Part shown: positions 6,039 through 6,050 of the stretch, in pieces | Numbering within the stretch: position 1 is the first letter of the stretch | Layout: every line of letters begins with the position of its first letter | Assembly: GCA_030018505.1 (NCBI GenBank) | Contig: JASEHO010000096.1 | Span: 1-6,050 of the forward strand | DNA: 6,050 bases | Source: a bacterium | GTDB taxonomy: Bacteria > UBA9089 > UBA9088 > JAGUXG01 | Reading direction: 5' to 3' | The notes under the pieces: model-generated | The model's database searches: none | What the model saw: only the letters and a program-made list of their open reading frames with translations | Told to the model about the DNA's origin: nothing | Translations under genes and position numbers: made by a program

Positions 6039-6049
6039 ACGCTCCACGC
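6017..6049. repeat. Nested dyad with 7-nt spacing near the window edge
   Basis: GCGT occurs at 6017-6020 and 6024-6027, and ACGC at 6039-6042 and 6046-6049. Between them TAC (6030-6032), T (6033) and GTA (6034-6036) are centred on the same point. All pairs share the axis at 6033, while the bases between them do not pair. On the minus strand it can also be read as decayed heptamers (TGCGTGG, AGCGTAA and so on), which recalls the period of the array at 23-74. It may continue past the window end. It could be an operator for the downstream pair or another intergenic repeat; the sequence does not decide. Confidence 0.5.
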
Positions 6050-6050
6050 A

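Overview
This window holds three complete metabolic genes from what looks like an anaerobic, fairly AT-rich bacterium. The anaerobic reading rests on a large iron-sulfur flavoprotein of the NuoF/HydB type and on a dihydroxyacid dehydratase of the oxygen-sensitive [4Fe-4S] class. The gaps between genes are filled with short degenerate repeats of 7-nt and 9-nt period. From memory, such repeats are common in uncultivated candidate-phylum bacteria, but the window alone does not fix the lineage.

Left part (1-3113, + strand). A decayed heptamer array (about 23-74) runs right up to the ATG of a 1012-residue protein, where a Shine-Dalgarno sequence would normally sit. The protein fuses three redox modules: an N-terminal thioredoxin-like [2Fe-2S] domain (NuoE-like), a NuoF/HydB core (FMN, NAD(H), [4Fe-4S]), and a C-terminal GltD/NfnB-like module (Cys-rich Fer4_20 region plus FAD and NAD(P)H folds). 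It could move electrons between NAD(H), an NAD(P) site and iron-sulfur partners, perhaps as the core of a bifurcating or transhydrogenase complex. A 16-residue tail of a possible upstream gene ends at position 51, but it may be an artefact of the repeat.

Middle (3114-3341). This is the gap between convergent genes. Long imperfect inverted repeats lie at its two edges and fill it almost exactly. Between them are 9-nt units in both orientations, giving a strong internal hairpin. It looks like a small MITE-like or foldback element, with no protein or recognisable RNA gene inside.

Right part (3342-6050, - strand). A Gfo/Idh/MocA-family NAD(P)-dependent sugar oxidoreductase lies upstream of ilvD, the dehydratase of branched-chain amino acid synthesis. 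The two share an ATGA overlap, and ilvD has a strong ribosome binding site inside the oxidoreductase gene, so they are probably co-transcribed and translationally coupled. A near-consensus promoter (TTGACA, 17 nt, TATACT) is placed so that its predicted start is the A of the oxidoreductase ATG, which suggests a leaderless mRNA. Further upstream, a nested dyad with 7-nt spacing is cut close to the window edge.

The fused flavoprotein and the gfo-ilvD pair face each other, and nothing seen here ties their functions together. The most interesting items are the three-module redox fusion, the inverted-repeat element and the apparent leaderless promoter.
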